Assembly (NCBI RefSeq): GCF_020882245.1
Contig: NC_083597.1
Coordinates: 5,676,581 to 5,740,580 of the forward strand
Direction of reading: 5' to 3'
Origin: Rhopalosiphum padi
Lineage: Eukaryota; Arthropoda; Insecta; Hemiptera; Aphididae
Length of the DNA stretch: 64,000 bases
Numbering within the stretch: position 1 is the stretch's first letter; the number at the start of each line of letters is the position of its first letter. The position numbers were made by a program, and so were the translations under genes. The notes under the pieces were generated by a model. It was not told the origin of the DNA, did no database searches, and worked only from the letters and a program-made list of their open reading frames with translations. Shown here piece after piece: positions 62,615-64,000 of the stretch.

Positions 62615-63254
62615 TAGGGCTAGGATTTCTATGCAGTAAAAAAATTGTAAAATATGCATTTTATTTACCAAAATATGCAAAAATATGCAAAAACAATTTT
62701 TTTTAAATATTAATTAATATTATTACATGCTATTATTAAAACATGTTTTTTAAATTTTCAAATGTGAACGTCCGGTGATTAAATCGAAGATTTATTATAT
62801 TGGTTGAAACTCCTTTCCACATCACACAATGTTGTCGGAGCAAATTTAAATTACGTGATTTTTCCCGGATTTAAAGTAATATCAACATCTATTTCTTCTG
62901 TTTTTTAATCACCGTTTATAATGTTAAACATTTTTTGAAATGTTATGAATCCCTTATTCTTCTTTAGTATTAAGTTAATTTTAGTTTAAATAGGTAGTTT
63001 ATTATATTTATGATAATTCGACAAATTAATCTATAATTATAGACGTTTATTAAATAAATACAATTTAAAATTAACAAGATTCTCAACAATTTATTTATAT
63101 GCAATTATATGCGTTATATTCAAAATATGCAAAAATATGCAAAAAAAAAAATTGTACTATTCAAGAATAAGCCATATCGTGGACATATCTGCAGACAACT
63201 AATAAATTTGGATTTAAGGAAAAAACATGCAAATGCATAGAAATCTTAGCCCTA
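62615..63254. mobile_element. MITE with TAGGGCTAGGATTTCTATGC termini
   Basis: 640 bases. The left end TAGGGCTAGGATTTCTATGC and the right end, read inward, TAGGGCTAAGATTTCTATGC, differ at one base. The exact 8-base duplication TTTATAAC is on both sides (62607-62614, 63255-63262). ATATGCAAAA units are repeated inside both ends (about 62655-62694 and 63125-63143). No transposase frame. hAT-like by duplication length. Confidence 0.9.
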
Positions 63255-63262
63255 TTTATAAC

Positions 63263-64000
63263 ATGTACCTACTATTAAACTTACAGAAAAAGTATTTTAT
63301 AATATATTATAAGATATTATACGTTGTAAATTGTAATTGTTTTGACGAATTATATAATACTATAATATATATACATGTAAACAATATAAAATATTCTTTA
63401 TAATATTATCTAATAAATATTTGTTATTTCTCATAATCTCATTAGTTATGACTTATGAGTGTTATTATGACTGAAAATGATTCTTTGTTTTATTTTCTAC
63501 TTATTGTTGTAAGCTGTAAACTAATAGTTGCTATGCATGGCTATATATGATAAATGTAGTATAGCCATGTAAATATTGCATGTACTAGAGACTTTTTTCT
63601 AGGGATTATTTTTCGGACTGTTCCTGTATTTATCCATCATCCCTACACGAGTAGGTACTGTTATAAAATGGTTTACGAAAGTAGCTGAGTGATCATTTTT
63701 TAAATATAAAATAGCTAAAAAATACAAAAATATCATGACCTAATTTTTAGCAGCACCTGCATTAAAATTCATATAAATCATTTAAAACAACAAATTGATA
63801 AGCAGCAAAAATCGATGACGACAAATATGTCTAAGGACGCCCTTGATTATAAGTTTTATAATAATGGCTTATGCTAATATACATAATTTAGAAAATAACA
63901 CTTTTAAATTATTAATATTAATCTATAGCTTAATATATTGAGAACAATGCTTGGTACCTAGGATGTAGTAATTAGTATACATTTACACTAGGTATAGTAT
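63263..64000. other. Intergenic, nothing recognised
   Basis: AT-rich sequence with no exon or element that I can support up to the window edge. Confidence 0.5.

Noticed and set aside
1..64000. CRISPR arrays, rRNA, tRNA, bacterial operons, integrated virus
   Set aside because: No regularly spaced repeats, no recognisable structural RNA gene, no ribosome-binding-site-led gene strings and no viral gene set were seen. The coding content is spliced and eukaryotic.

Overview
The window is a stretch of AT-rich, intron-rich eukaryotic nuclear DNA. The base composition, the many (TA)n and (AAT)n tracts, the frequent TAGGTACCTA-type words, large introns and abundant short inverted-repeat DNA transposons suggest an insect, most likely an aphid. 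This is inference; no marker gene in the window names the species. Most of the 64 kb is intergenic or intronic.

Three multi-exon protein-coding genes could be reconstructed by joining exons whose splice sites and reading phases agree. (1) Plus strand, 15164-22315: three coding exons giving a 510-residue protein with two membrane segments that resembles the TMEM200 family. Its last exon is a striking CpG- and GC-rich block in AT-rich surroundings. (2) Plus strand, 32677-45269: three coding exons giving a 237-residue protein with an N-terminal Met-Gly-Cys (probable lipid anchor) and a very acidic Glu/Lys tail; no family recognised. (3) Minus strand, 56125-52162: six coding exons giving an acyl-protein thioesterase (LYPLA/APT type, Ser-Asp-His triad complete), 221 or 270 residues depending on the start.

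Layout: 1-14.5 kb non-coding with repeats, one minus-strand promoter-like site near 4.9 kb and a CpG-richer promoter-like zone near 8.1-8.7 kb; 14.5-22.4 kb the TMEM200-like gene with a transposon next to its first coding exon and another in its last intron; 22.4-31.7 kb mostly empty; 31.8-45.6 kb the acidic-protein gene with a 9.2-kb first intron holding repeats and three unexplained short reading frames; 45.6-52.1 kb intergenic with transposase relics; 52.2-56.1 kb the thioesterase; 56.2-64 kb intergenic with a possible divergent small gene and several DNA transposons.

The clearest non-gene structure is a set of non-autonomous DNA transposons, each bounded by terminal inverted repeats. Five have an exact 8-bp target duplication (14.5, 20.4, 42.8, 57.7 and 62.6 kb), one has an imperfect one (48.9 kb), and one has TA/ATAT ends (31.8 kb). 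Two regions hold decayed hAT-type transposase sequence. A separate dispersed repeat family occurs at least five times, in both orientations. No CRISPR, rRNA, tRNA or prokaryotic-type system was seen.
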